Shown: positions 32,256 through 38,935 of the stretch, piece after piece | Position numbering within the stretch: position 1 is the first letter of the stretch | Layout: each line of letters begins with the position of its first letter | Assembly (NCBI RefSeq): GCF_022919075.1 | Contig: NZ_CP095078.1 | Coordinates: 4,278,001-4,342,000, forward strand | Reading direction: 5' to 3' | DNA: 64,000 bases | Origin: Nocardioides sp. W7 | Lineage (GTDB): Bacteria; Actinomycetota; Actinomycetes; Propionibacteriales; Nocardioidaceae | Position numbers and translations under genes: made by a program | Notes under the pieces: generated by a model | Databases searched by the model: none | Seen by the model: the letters and a program-made list of their open reading frames with translations, nothing else | Told to the model about the DNA's origin: nothing

Positions 32256-32810
32256 ATGAGCGAGACGCAGCAGCAGCCCGTCGTCAGCGAGCCCACCGCG
32301 GTCGAGATGCGCCGCGCGATGGGCTACTTCGCCAGCGGGGTCACCGTGGTGACGGGCCACGGCGAGGAGCCCGTCGGCTTCGCCTGCCAGTCCTTCGCGT
32401 CGGTCTCGCTGGAGCCGCCGCTGGTGATGTTCTGCGCCGACCACAAGGGTCGGGCCTGGCCGGACATCCGGCGCTCGGGCCGGTTCACCGTCAACGTGCT
32501 CGGCGAGGACCAGGACGAGCTGTGCCAGCGGTTCGGGTCCAGCCGGGGTCGCAAGTACGACGGGCTCGACTGGGAGCTGTCGCGCTGGGGCACCCCGTCG
32601 CTGCCCGGCGTGCTGATGCGGGTCCACGCGGAGGTCGAGGCGGTTCACGTCGCCGGCGACCACGACGTGGTGATCGGCCGGGTCCTCGAGCTGGAGACCA
32701 CCCCGCCCTGGAGGCAGCCGATGCTGTTCTTCCGCGGCCGCTTCGGGGTGGAGGACGCGGACAGCGCGATCGCCCCGAACCTGTGGGGCTGGGGCGATCA
32801 CTGGGGCTGA
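32256..32810 (+). CDS. hsaB: Flavin reductase HsaB
   Basis: 184 aa, typical of HpaC-like flavin reductases. Family segments: MGYFASGVTVVTG near residue 22, ACQSFASVSLEPPLVMFC, and GRFTVNVLGEDQ. It supplies reduced FMN to HsaA. hsaB is not adjacent to hsaA but both are under the same control element. The ATG lies 7 nt after TACCGT, so the transcript should be leaderless, and indeed no Shine-Dalgarno is visible. Confidence 0.92.
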   Translation: MSETQQQPVVSEPTAVEMRRAMGYFASGVTVVTGHGEEPVGFACQSFASVSLEPPLVMFCADHKGRAWPDIRRSGRFTVNVLGEDQDELCQRFGSSRGRKYDGLDWELSRWGTPSLPGVLMRVHAEVEAVHVAGDHDVVIGRVLELETTPPWRQPMLFFRGRFGVEDADSAIAPNLWGWGDHWG

Positions 32811-32826
32811 GCCCCGAGGTTGCCGG

Positions 32827-32854
32827 TCGGGTCCGCGTCGCGGCGCGGACCCGA
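32827..32854. terminator. Hairpin between convergent hsaB and iclR
   Basis: TCGGGTCCGCG (32827-32837) and CGCGGACCCGA (32844-32854) form an 11-bp stem with a 6-nt loop in the 49-bp gap between the two stop codons. Probable bidirectional terminator; no T-tract. Confidence 0.55.
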
Positions 32855-32859
32855 GCGAC

Positions 32860-33666
32860 TCAGACCGAGCGCAGACCGCGGCCCCGGCGTCCGTCGAGGC
32901 CGGGGTAGAGCTCCAGGGAGACCTGTCGCGCCGCGTCGAGGACCAGCGGGGCGATCCGCTCCAGCGGGGTCGAGGAGTCGCCGACCAGGGAGATCGCGCC
33001 GATCGGGCCCTCGGGCGCACGGATCGCGGCGGCCACGCACGCGATGTCCTCGAAGCACTCCTGGCGCTCGACGGCGAGGCCGTGGCGGGCGCGGACCCGG
33101 TTCAGCTCCTGGTGCAGCACCTCGAGGTCGGCGATCGTGCGGCCGGTCATCGCGCGCGGGTCCGTGCCGACCCGCTCGTCCACCTCCTCCGCGGAGAGCC
33201 AGGCCAGCATCGCGCGCCCGAGGGCGGTGCAGTGGGCCGGGGCCCGGCCGCCGACCCGGGAGGGCACCGACGTCGCGAACCGGGCGCCGATCTTGTCGAG
33301 GTAGTGGATGCGGCCCTCGTCGAGGACGGCCAGGTGCACGGTCAGGCCGGTGCGGACCATCAGCGAGTGCAGGTGCGAGGCCGCGGCGGCGCGCAGCTCG
33401 GAGTTGTCGTCGGCGACCCCACCGAGGTGGAGGGCGCGCGGGCCGAGGCTGTAGCCGAATCCCGAGTGCTCCAGCCAGTCGGCCTTCAGCAGCTGGTCGA
33501 GGATCCGGTGCGCCGTCGAGCGCGGCAGGTGCGTGATCCGGGCGACGTCCTCGAGCGTGAGCCGGGCCGTGCGACCGGGGAACGCGTCGAGGATCAGGGT
33601 CATCCGCTCGACCATCGACGGGGGCAGCTCGCGGCGCTCGGGGGCTTCGGCGATGACGACGGACAT
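32860..33666 (-). CDS. IclR-family transcriptional regulator
   Basis: 268 aa from ATG (MSVVIAEAPERRELP); longer in-frame starts run into promoter sequence. N-terminal winged helix, about 15-80, with LTLEDVARITHLPRSTAHRILDQL. C-terminal IclR effector domain from about 90, containing GARFATSVPSRVGG, HCTALGRAMLAWL and ACVAAAIRAPEGPIGAISL. IclR proteins can activate or repress, often through 15-bp palindromes. Being encoded between hsaB and kshA, it is my preferred candidate for the activator that reads the regulon palindrome, but this is inference. Two copies of a separate 17-bp box lie in its upstream region. Confidence 0.88.
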   Translation of the reverse strand: MSVVIAEAPERRELPPSMVERMTLILDAFPGRTARLTLEDVARITHLPRSTAHRILDQLLKADWLEHSGFGYSLGPRALHLGGVADDNSELRAAAASHLHSLMVRTGLTVHLAVLDEGRIHYLDKIGARFATSVPSRVGGRAPAHCTALGRAMLAWLSAEEVDERVGTDPRAMTGRTIADLEVLHQELNRVRARHGLAVERQECFEDIACVAAAIRAPEGPIGAISLVGDSSTPLERIAPLVLDAARQVSLELYPGLDGRRGRGLRSV

Positions 33667-33683
33667 GGGGCTCCTCCGAAAAC

Positions 33684-33700
33684 AAGAACTGAAATGAATT
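33684..33700. promoter_or_regulatory. 17-bp box, copy 1, upstream of iclR
   Basis: GAACTGAAATGAATTCT, an imperfect inverted repeat (CTGAAAT against CTAGAAT on the other strand) in unusually AT-rich DNA for this window. It is 18 nt before the iclR ATG, so binding would probably block iclR transcription. A near-identical copy lies at 33755-33771. Confidence 0.6.
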
Positions 33701-33754
33701 CTAGTGCTGGTGACGAGTGCCACGTTAGCCCCCGACGGGGTCTGACGGAAGTCG

Positions 33755-33771
33755 AAACTGAAATTCATTCT
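33755..33771. promoter_or_regulatory. 17-bp box, copy 2, in the iclR-kshA gap
   Basis: AAACTGAAATTCATTCT, matching copy 1 at 14 of 17 positions, in the same orientation, with centres 71 bp apart (close to seven helical turns). It ends 10 nt before the regulon palindrome of kshA. It is a candidate operator for IclR itself or for a second regulator. Confidence 0.6.
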
Positions 33772-33781
33772 GGCCAAATTT

Positions 33782-33796
33782 TTCCGGTGAGTGGGA
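33782..33796. promoter_or_regulatory. Steroid-regulon palindrome, kshA promoter
   Basis: TTCCGGTGAGTGGGA. Centre 33789 is 44 bp upstream of the last base of GACACT (33828-33833), a weaker -10 candidate that keeps the A and final T. The predicted start near 33840 gives a leader of about 45 nt before kshA. Confidence 0.7.
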
Positions 33797-33883
33797 CCTC
33801 GATACGCCCCGCTCGCAGCCTCGGGCGGACACTCGGCCCACCGGCCGCGTGTCACGAAGATCACGGCAGAAACGGAGAAGCAG

Positions 33884-35041
33884 ATGAGCGTCGCCAAGGA
33901 CGAGGTCCGCACGATCGAGTCAGGAGCCGCGCCCACGCGGTTCGCCCGGGGGTGGCACTGCCTCGGGCTCGAACGAGACTTCCGGGACGGCAAGCCGCAC
34001 CAGGTCACCGCCTTCGGCGAGAAGCTCGTGGTCTTCGCCGGCGAGGACGGCGAGATCAGCGTCCTCGACGCCTACTGCCGCCACATGGGTGGCGACCTCT
34101 CGCAGGGCGAGATCAAGGGCAACGAGATCGCCTGCCCGTTCCACGACTGGCGCTGGGGCGGCGACGGCCGCTGCAAGCAGATCCCCTACGCGCGCCGCGT
34201 CCCGCTGCGGGCCCGCACCGCCACCTGGCCGACGCTGGTCCAGAACGGCATGCTCTTCGTCTGGAACGACCCGGAGGGCAACGCCCCGCCGGCCGACGTC
34301 ACCATCCCCCACATCGAGGGGTACGGCGACCCCGAGTGGACCGACTGGGTCTGGTACACCACGAAGATCGAGGGCGCCAACTGCCGCGAGATCGTGGACA
34401 ACGTCGTGGACATGGCGCACTTCTTCTACGTGCACTACTCCTTCCCGACGTTCTTCTCGAACGTCTTCGAGGGGCACGTCGCCACCCAGTACATGAAGGG
34501 CGTGGGCCGCGAGGACATCCGCCCGCAGCGGTCCAAGGCCGGCGCCCGCGCCGCACTGGGCAACAGCTCGGTCGCGTCGTACCACGGCCCGTCGTTCATG
34601 ATCGACGATCTGACGTACCACTACGAGGACGGCGACGTCCCGAGCGTGCTGATCAACTGCCACTACCCGATCGACAACAACTCCTTCATCCTGCAGTACG
34701 GCGTGATCGTGAAGAAGCAGCCCGGGGTCGACGACGCGACCGCCGTGGAGATGGCGCGGCGCCAGGGCGACTTCATCCGGATCGGCTTCGAGCAGGACGT
34801 CGAGATCTGGAAGAACAAGGCCCGGATCGACAACCCGCTGCTCTGCGAGGAGGACGGCCCGGTCTACCAGCTGCGCCGCTGGTACGAGCAGTTCTACGTC
34901 GACGCCGCGGACGTGACGCCCGAGATGACCGAGCGCTTCGAGTTCGAGATCGACACCACCCGGCCCAACGAGGCCTGGCAGCTGGAGGTCGAGGCGAACA
35001 TCGCGCGCAAGAACGCCGAGGCCAGCGGCCAGCCCGTCTGA
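33884..35041 (+). CDS. kshA: 3-ketosteroid 9-alpha-hydroxylase oxygenase KshA
   Basis: 385 aa; ATG preceded by GGAG. Rieske [2Fe-2S] ligands Cys65-His67 (CRH) and Cys84-His87 (CPFH). The mononuclear iron site is in VDNVVDMAHFFYVHY, with Asn173, Asp176, His179 and His184. It hydroxylates C9 of 3-ketosteroids using electrons from KshB. With KstD activity this opens ring B. First gene of a three-gene coupled unit, with its stop overlapping the next start (TGATG). Confidence 0.95.
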   Translation: MSVAKDEVRTIESGAAPTRFARGWHCLGLERDFRDGKPHQVTAFGEKLVVFAGEDGEISVLDAYCRHMGGDLSQGEIKGNEIACPFHDWRWGGDGRCKQIPYARRVPLRARTATWPTLVQNGMLFVWNDPEGNAPPADVTIPHIEGYGDPEWTDWVWYTTKIEGANCREIVDNVVDMAHFFYVHYSFPTFFSNVFEGHVATQYMKGVGREDIRPQRSKAGARAALGNSSVASYHGPSFMIDDLTYHYEDGDVPSVLINCHYPIDNNSFILQYGVIVKKQPGVDDATAVEMARRQGDFIRIGFEQDVEIWKNKARIDNPLLCEEDGPVYQLRRWYEQFYVDAADVTPEMTERFEFEIDTTRPNEAWQLEVEANIARKNAEASGQPV

Positions 35042-35361
35042 TGACGGTCCGACCCGACAACCGGCTCGCCGACGGCCCCATGACGCCGGTCGGCTGCGCG
35101 ACCTGCGGCGCCTCGGTCGAGGCCCGCAAGAGCAGCTGGGAGCAGACCAGCGTGCAGTGGCACGAGGACTCCGTCCAGCGGTGTCTCGAGCGTCGGGCCT
35201 CCAGCCCGCGGCCGGGCACCAACGGCGCTGCCTTCCCCGGCTGCCAGGCGCTGCGCGAGAGCATCCGCGCCGCCGCCGTACGCGGCGAGCTGCCCGTCCA
35301 GGACGGCGCCCCGCTGCCCACCAATCCCGAGAACCCCGAACATGAGGTGACCCACGCATGA
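35041..35361 (+). CDS. Small cysteine-containing protein coupled to kshA
   Basis: 106 aa. The ATG overlaps the kshA stop and its own stop overlaps the next ATG. An N-terminal CATCG (CxxC) near residue 19 precedes a distinctive run, VEARKSSWEQTSVQWHED, and a third Cys in VQRCLERR; a fourth is in FPGCQAL. Four cysteines in about 55 residues could hold a zinc ion or FeS cluster. I do not recognise a characterised family. Translational coupling to kshA suggests a role with the Rieske oxygenase, such as assembly or electron transfer. Confidence 0.8.
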   Translation: MTVRPDNRLADGPMTPVGCATCGASVEARKSSWEQTSVQWHEDSVQRCLERRASSPRPGTNGAAFPGCQALRESIRAAAVRGELPVQDGAPLPTNPENPEHEVTHA

Positions 35362-36155
35362 TCGACGTCGAACGCCACGGGCCGTGGGCGGTGATCGCCG
35401 GCGGCTCCGAGGGAGTCGGCGCGTCCTTCGCCACCCAGCTCGCCGAGGCCGGCCTCAACCTGGTGCTGCTCGCGCGCAAGCCCGGGCCGCTGGAGGAGAC
35501 CGCGGAGGCGGCCCGAGCGCTGGGCGTCGAGGTGCGGACGCTCGCCGTCGACCTGACCGACGCCGGCGCGATGAAGAAGATCGTCGAGGTGACCGACGAC
35601 CTCGAGGTCGGGCTGCTGGTCTTCAACGCCGGCGCGAACACCTACGGCCACGAGTTCGTCACCGGCGACCTGGACCGGTTCCAGCAGGTGATCGACCTCA
35701 ACATCACCGCCCAGATGGCGATGGTGCGCCACTTCGGTGAGCCGATGAAGGAGCGCCGCCGCGGCGGCCTGCTGCTGGTCGGCTCGCTGGCCGGGTTCAT
35801 GGGTCAGGCGCAGATCTCGATCTACTCCGCGGTCAAGGCCTTCTGCCGGGTCTTCGCCGAGGGCCTGTGGCTGGAGATGCGGGAGTACGACGTGGAGGTG
35901 CTGGAGTTCGTCCTCGGCGTCACCCGCACCCCGGCCATGGCCCGCGCCGGCCTGTCGATGGACATCCCCGGCCTGCACGTCTCCGAGCCCGACGACGTCG
36001 CCCGGCAGGCGCTCGCCGCTCTCGGCGACGGTCCGGTCCAGGTGGCCGCCGGCAACGAGAAGGCCGTCGAGGTCCGCAGCGGCACCGACCGCAGCAAGCT
36101 CGTCCTCGGCGCGCACGAGGCGATGAAGAAGCTGCTTCCGCCCTCGTCCGACTGA
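35358..36155 (+). CDS. SDR oxidoreductase downstream of kshA
   Basis: 265 aa. Cofactor motif GGSEGVGASF (divergent TGxxxGxG), NAGANTYG, catalytic Ser in GSLAGF and YSAVKAF with Tyr-Lys. The C-terminal third lacks the usual YxTGxxxxVDGG end and instead reads QVAAGNEKAVEVRSG. It overlaps the small Cys protein by 4 nt. Probably reduces or oxidises a steroid ketone or hydroxyl; the position is unknown. Confidence 0.78.
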   Translation: MIDVERHGPWAVIAGGSEGVGASFATQLAEAGLNLVLLARKPGPLEETAEAARALGVEVRTLAVDLTDAGAMKKIVEVTDDLEVGLLVFNAGANTYGHEFVTGDLDRFQQVIDLNITAQMAMVRHFGEPMKERRRGGLLLVGSLAGFMGQAQISIYSAVKAFCRVFAEGLWLEMREYDVEVLEFVLGVTRTPAMARAGLSMDIPGLHVSEPDDVARQALAALGDGPVQVAAGNEKAVEVRSGTDRSKLVLGAHEAMKKLLPPSSD

Positions 36156-36173
36156 CGCACCGCAGATCGACCC

Positions 36174-36213
36174 CGAGTCGGCGCAGTCCTCCCAGGAGGG
36201 CTGCGCCGACTCG
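36174..36213. terminator. Strong terminator hairpin after the kshA operon
   Basis: CGAGTCGGCGCAG (36174-36186) pairs perfectly with 36201-36213, and an inner CCTCC/GGAGG stem extends it. ACATTTC follows. It separates the kshA operon from the next promoter (palindrome 36228-36242). Confidence 0.75.
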
Positions 36214-36227
36214 ACATTTCGGGGCGG

Positions 36228-36242
36228 TTCCGATGACCGGGA
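36228..36242. promoter_or_regulatory. Steroid-regulon palindrome, LLM-SnoaL-SDR operon promoter
   Basis: TTCCGATGACCGGGA, directly after a terminator. Centre 36235 is 43 bp upstream of the last base of GATGCT (36273-36278), predicting a start near 36285 and a leader of about 35 nt with a GAGGAG ribosome site. Confidence 0.72.
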
Positions 36243-36319
36243 CCACTCCCCTCCCCCCGCGGCACGGTTGAGGATGCTGGGTCCTTAGTCGAGGACCATC
36301 CGGCAACGAGGAGACACCT

Positions 36320-37177
36320 GTGCAGCTGGGCATCGTGAGCCCGATCGTCACCGCCAACCCGGGCGCCCACAGCGCCTGGGAGGCCAGTGCCGGCATCGCC
36401 GAGCTGACCCGGATCGCGGAGACCGCGGACCGGCTGGGCTTCCACCACCTGACCTGCAGCGAGCACGTCGGCGTGCCGACCGCGGTCGCCGAGCAGCGTG
36501 GCGCGACGTACTGGGACCCGCTGTCGACGCTGGGCTACCTCGCCGCCCGCACCGAGCGGATCCGGCTGGCCACCCAGGTGCTGGTGCTGGGCTACCACCA
36601 CCCGCTGGAGATCGCGAAGCGCTACGGCACCCTCGACCTGATCAGCGGCGGGCGCGTCGTCCTGGGCCTCGGGGTCGGTTCGCTCGAGGAGGAGTTCGAG
36701 CTGCTCGGCGCGACCTTCGAGGGCCGGGGGGCGATCGCCGACGACGCCCTCGCCGCACTGAGCGCCGCCTGGGGCCGGCGCACCCCGAGCTACCACGGCC
36801 CGCACTTCTCGTTCGACGACCTCGTCGTCGAGCCGCACGCCGTCCGGGAGCAGGTGCCGCTGTGGATCGGCGGCCGGACGCCCCGCTCGCTGCGGCGCGC
36901 GGTCACCCTCGGCACCGGCTGGGTGCCCTTCGGCCTCGGCCTCGACGCGCTCACCGAGATGCTCGGCAAGGTCGAGCTCCCCGACGGCTTCGAGGTCGTG
37001 CTCTCCGCCGGCCGCCCGGCCGACGCGATCGCGGACCCCGACGGGACCGCCGAGCGCATCCGCAAGGTCCGCGCCGCCGGCGCGACCATGGTCAGCACCG
37101 CCGTGCACGCGGAGTCGACCGACCACTACTGCGAGCAGCTCGAGGCGCTCGCGACCATCGGCAAGGAGATCGGATGA
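36320..37177 (+). CDS. LLM-class F420-dependent oxidoreductase
   Basis: 285 aa from GTG with GAGGAG upstream. Luciferase-like TIM barrel: DRLGFHHLTCSEHVG near residue 40, RLATQVLVLGYHHP, KRYGTLDLISGGRVVLGLGVG and PLWIGGRTPRSLRRA. This group mostly uses coenzyme F420. Members occur in mycobacterial steroid regulons without a firmly assigned reaction. It heads a four-gene unit in which every junction is a 4-nt overlap. Possible roles are reduction of a conjugated enone or a hydroxylation-linked step. Confidence 0.85.
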   Translation: MQLGIVSPIVTANPGAHSAWEASAGIAELTRIAETADRLGFHHLTCSEHVGVPTAVAEQRGATYWDPLSTLGYLAARTERIRLATQVLVLGYHHPLEIAKRYGTLDLISGGRVVLGLGVGSLEEEFELLGATFEGRGAIADDALAALSAAWGRRTPSYHGPHFSFDDLVVEPHAVREQVPLWIGGRTPRSLRRAVTLGTGWVPFGLGLDALTEMLGKVELPDGFEVVLSAGRPADAIADPDGTAERIRKVRAAGATMVSTAVHAESTDHYCEQLEALATIGKEIG

Positions 37178-37674
37178 GCATCGACACCGACGTCACCACC
37201 CGCCTGGCGGCCCTGGAGGGCCGCCTGCGCCAGCTCGAGGACGAGCGGGAGATCCAGCACCTGATCGCCGGCTACGGCCCGCTGGTCGACGCCGGCGCCG
37301 CCGACGAGGTGGCGGCGCTGTGGACCGAGGACGGCGTCTACGACGTCGACGAGGTCTTCCTCGGCAACCAGGAGGCGATCCGCGCGATGGTCCTCTCGAA
37401 GGGCCACCAGGGCTGGATCCGGGGCGGCTGCGCCCACTTCGTCGGGCCCGCCCGGGTCACCGTCGACGGCGACGACGCGGTCGCCGTGGGCCACTCGCTG
37501 ATGGTCGTGAACACCGAGGACGGCTTCGTCGTACGCCGCGCGACGGCCAACCACTGGCAGCTGCGTCGTACCCCCGAGGGCTGGCGGGCCACGGTCCGCA
37601 CCAACCGAGTGCTGGACGGCCGACCCGAGTCCCCCGCCCTGCTGGCCGCGGGCGCGCTCGGGAAGCGTCCGTGA
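37174..37674 (+). CDS. SnoaL/NTF2-fold protein
   Basis: 166 aa, starting with ATGA overlap. A short N-terminal coiled region (ALEGRLRQLEDEREIQHLI) precedes an NTF2-like cone domain with YGPLVDAGAADEVAALWTEDGVYDVDE. Such folds include ketosteroid isomerases, dehydratases and ring hydroxylases. Steroid-locus context makes an isomerase- or dehydratase-type role attractive, but catalytic residues cannot be assigned here. Confidence 0.75.
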   Translation: MSIDTDVTTRLAALEGRLRQLEDEREIQHLIAGYGPLVDAGAADEVAALWTEDGVYDVDEVFLGNQEAIRAMVLSKGHQGWIRGGCAHFVGPARVTVDGDDAVAVGHSLMVVNTEDGFVVRRATANHWQLRRTPEGWRATVRTNRVLDGRPESPALLAAGALGKRP

Positions 37675-38444
37675 GCACCCGGCTGGCCGGCCGCGTCGCC
37701 GTCGTGACCGGCGCCGGTGACGGCATCGGTGCCGCGGTCGCTCGCGCGTACGCCGCCGAGGGGGCGCGCGTCGTCGTGGCCGAGCTGTCGGAGGAGAAGG
37801 GCCGCGCGGTCGCCGAGGAGGTCGACGGCCTGTTCGTGCGCACCGACGTCTCGGACAAGGCGCAGGTCCACGCGATGATCGACGCCGCCGTGAGCAGCTA
37901 CGGCTCGATCGACGTCCTGGTCAACAACGCCTGGGGCTCGACCACGATGTGCCGGGTCGAGGACAAGACCGACGAGATGATCGACATCGCCTTCGCGGTC
38001 GGCTTCCGCGGCCCGCTGTGGGCCATGCAGGCCGCGTTCCCGCACATGAAGGAGCGCGGCTGGGGCCGGGTCGTCAACATGTGCAGCCTCAACGGCGTCA
38101 ACGCCCACATCGGCAGCGTGGAGTACAACACGACCAAGGAGGCGCTGCGCACGCTCACGCGCACCGCCGCGCGCGAGTGGGCGCCCACGGGGGTCGTGGT
38201 CAACGCGATGTGTCCCGGCGCCAAGAGCGCCGCGTTCCGCCGGGTGATGGGCGCGCACCCCGAGCTGGAGGACATGGCCGACCGGGGCAACCCGATGGGC
38301 CGGATCGGCGACCCGCTGGCCGATGTCGCGCCGGTCGCGGTGTTCCTGGCGAGCGAGGACTGCCGCTACCTGACCGGCAACACGCTCTTCGTCGACGGCG
38401 GCGCGCACATCAACGGCGTGGCCTGGGCGCCGGAGCTCCCGTGA
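37671..38444 (+). CDS. SDR oxidoreductase (NNAW-type)
   Basis: 257 aa, GTG start overlapping the previous stop. TGAGDGIGAAV near residue 13, NNAWGS replacing NNAG, catalytic Ser in MCSLNGVNA and YNTTKEAL. The end reads YLTGNTLFVDGG. Paralogue of the SDR at 23881-24654, with the same NNAW substitution and REWAPTG segment. Flanked by two SnoaL-fold genes in one coupled operon, so the four products probably act on one substrate in sequence. Confidence 0.8.
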   Translation: MSTRLAGRVAVVTGAGDGIGAAVARAYAAEGARVVVAELSEEKGRAVAEEVDGLFVRTDVSDKAQVHAMIDAAVSSYGSIDVLVNNAWGSTTMCRVEDKTDEMIDIAFAVGFRGPLWAMQAAFPHMKERGWGRVVNMCSLNGVNAHIGSVEYNTTKEALRTLTRTAAREWAPTGVVVNAMCPGAKSAAFRRVMGAHPELEDMADRGNPMGRIGDPLADVAPVAVFLASEDCRYLTGNTLFVDGGAHINGVAWAPELP

Positions 38445-38851
38445 GCGAGGACCGCACCGCACTCGTCGAGCTGCTCGCCGTCTTCGCGGCCGCGACCGAC
38501 GCCCGCGACTGGGACACGATCACCTCGCTCCTCACGGAGGACTGCGTGGCCTACGGCGCGCGCGGTCCGCAGGCCGTCGTACGGCGGATGCAGGACCACC
38601 TGGGCGGCGTCGGGCCGACCCAGCACCTGCTCGGCAACCACCGGGTGACGGTCACCGGTGACGAGGCGCGCGCCCTCACCTACGGTCGGGTCCACCACGT
38701 CGGCGCCGGCCCGATGGCGGACTCCTTCTACGAGTGCCTGGGCGAGTACGACGACCGCTGGGTCCGCACCGCCGCGGGCTGGCGCCTGACCCGGCGCGGG
38801 TTCGAGATCCGGATCTCCCTCGGCGACCCCGCCGTCCTCCGCCCCGCGTAG
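38441..38851 (+). CDS. Small SnoaL/NTF2-fold protein (ketosteroid-isomerase-like)
   Basis: 136 aa, GTG start overlapping the SDR stop. NTF2-like fold: ALVELLAVFAAATDARDWDTI, LTEDCVAYG and WRLTRRGFEIR. Length and fold match delta-5-3-ketosteroid isomerase-type proteins. It differs clearly from the longer SnoaL protein two genes upstream. Last gene of the LLM operon. Function within steroid breakdown not established. Confidence 0.72.
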   Translation: MSEDRTALVELLAVFAAATDARDWDTITSLLTEDCVAYGARGPQAVVRRMQDHLGGVGPTQHLLGNHRVTVTGDEARALTYGRVHHVGAGPMADSFYECLGEYDDRWVRTAAGWRLTRRGFEIRISLGDPAVLRPA

Positions 38852-38891
38852 CCCCCACCTCCCCCCCATCCCCGCCGACCCGGCGTGAATG

Positions 38892-38931
38892 CAGTGCCGA
38901 CCCGGCGCGAGTTCGCGCCGGGTCGGCACTG
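38892..38931. terminator. Bidirectional terminator, 19-bp stem
   Basis: An inverted repeat from 38892 to 38931 (arms CAGTGCCGACCCGG... and its complement) forms a stem of about 19 bp with a tiny loop. The left arm partly duplicates GCCGACCCGGCG immediately upstream (38875-38886). It sits between convergent stop codons of the SnoaL gene and the fadD17-like gene. Confidence 0.65.
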
Positions 38932-38935
38932 GGGG

